From Anaerolineaceae bacterium (GTDB lineage: Bacteria; Chloroflexota; Anaerolineae; Anaerolineales; Anaerolineaceae), in contig DMDF01000195.1 in the NCBI GenBank assembly GCA_003446605.1, positions 1 to 13,273 of the forward strand: a DNA stretch of 13,273 nucleotides, in the 5' to 3' direction. This document shows positions 13,151 to 13,273 of this stretch, piece by piece. Positions within the stretch are counted from its first letter, which is position 1, and every line of letters starts with the position of its first letter. Made by a program: the position numbers and the translations under genes. The notes beneath the pieces were generated by a model, which was given only the letters and a program-made list of their open reading frames with translations, had not been told where the DNA came from and searched no databases.

Positions 13151-13273
13151 ATGGAAAATCAGGAAAAGATCCTGCAAATAGGGTTGAATCTCTTCTCAGA
13201 ACGCGGATACGACGCGGTTGGTATTCAAGAGATCGTGGACGCAGCCGGAATTACAGATCGGAAGAGCGTCGGG
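13151..13273 (+). CDS. TetR-family regulator, N-terminal fragment at the contig end
   Basis: The first 35 codons read MENQEKILQIGLNLFSERGY, then DAVGIQEIVDAAGIT. This is the first helix and the start of the helix-turn-helix of TetR proteins (pattern L.LF...GY..T....IA..AGV). The expected continuation, about KGTLYHYF, is missing; residues 36-41 (DRKSVG) come from adapter sequence starting at 13255 and are not biological. The true protein would have about 190-200 residues, with a C-terminal ligand domain beyond the window. The start is fixed by the consensus promoter just upstream; no ribosome site exists. It is probably autoregulated through the palindrome overlapping its -10. Its other target may be the divergent small gene or genes lost beyond the contig end. 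Confidence 0.85.
   Translation, partial: MENQEKILQIGLNLFSERGYDAVGIQEIVDAAGITDRKSVG
13255..13273 (+). other. Illumina adapter sequence at contig end (artefact)
   Basis: AGATCGGAAGAGCGTCG (13255-13271) is identical to the first 17 bases of the Illumina TruSeq read-through adapter; the last two bases, GG, would be TG in the adapter. It begins exactly where the TetR reading departs from its family. These bases should be trimmed. Confidence 0.9.

Noticed and set aside
13255..13273. Natural TetR sequence DRKSVG
   Set aside because: The bases equal the Illumina adapter start, and the TetR family expects a different helix there.
1..13273. CRISPR array, tRNA, rRNA or riboswitch
   Set aside because: No regularly spaced repeats, no cloverleaf or CCA-type 3' end, and no long structured leader that I could recognise on either strand.

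Overview
The window looks like the end of an assembled bacterial contig. I lean to Chloroflexota (Anaerolineae-like). The reasons are a very large GH13 protein with a long N-terminal domain, a small protein that aligns with the DUF5679 pattern, a lipoprotein with a Pro/Ser/Thr-rich linker, and a mix of strong AGGAGG ribosome sites with genes whose start codon sits directly behind a TATAAT box. This assignment is from remembered family patterns and is not proven by the sequence. The last 19 bases carry Illumina adapter sequence, so the right edge is an assembly end and not natural DNA.

Layout, left to right. 1-1445 (-): N-terminal 481 codons of a GH13 alpha-amylase-family protein, cut by the window edge. 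1446-3120: a gene-poor stretch with one truncated ParB/sulfiredoxin-fold-like protein (1626-2123, -), its terminator, an N-terminal remnant of a BadF/BadG-type (N-acetylglucosamine kinase-like) gene (2624-2791, -), a short direct repeat, and two hairpins at the 3' end of the ABC operon. 3121-7480 (-): MarR-family regulator followed by two overlapping ABC half-exporters. Together these form a heterodimeric exporter with one degenerate and one consensus ATP site, with palindromes between regulator and transporter that could be operators. 7529-8383 (-): DegV/FakB-type fatty-acid-binding protein. 8481-9527 (-): MscS-type mechanosensitive channel. 9665-10609 (-): alpha/beta-hydrolase lipoprotein. 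10894-12009 (+): GT4 glycosyltransferase with a good sigma-70-type promoter. 12103-12647 (+): NTF2-like (SnoaL-like) protein broken by a one-base frameshift. 12796-12975 (-): 59-residue protein that looks like DUF5679 with all four zinc cysteines replaced. 13151-13273 (+): start of a TetR-family regulator with a consensus promoter whose -10 box lies in a near-perfect palindrome.

How they work together. The clearest functional unit is MarR plus the exporter: a drug or lipid efflux module controlled by its own regulator. DegV and MscS lie upstream on the same strand and are membrane/lipid related, but nothing shows that they form one pathway. The TetR gene and the small Cys-less protein are divergent and may share control. 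I found no CRISPR array, tRNA, rRNA, intact insertion sequence or prophage. The most useful observations are the adapter at the contig end, the Cys-less DUF5679-like protein, the split catalytic sites of the exporter, the decayed genes, and the leaderless-type promoters before several genes.
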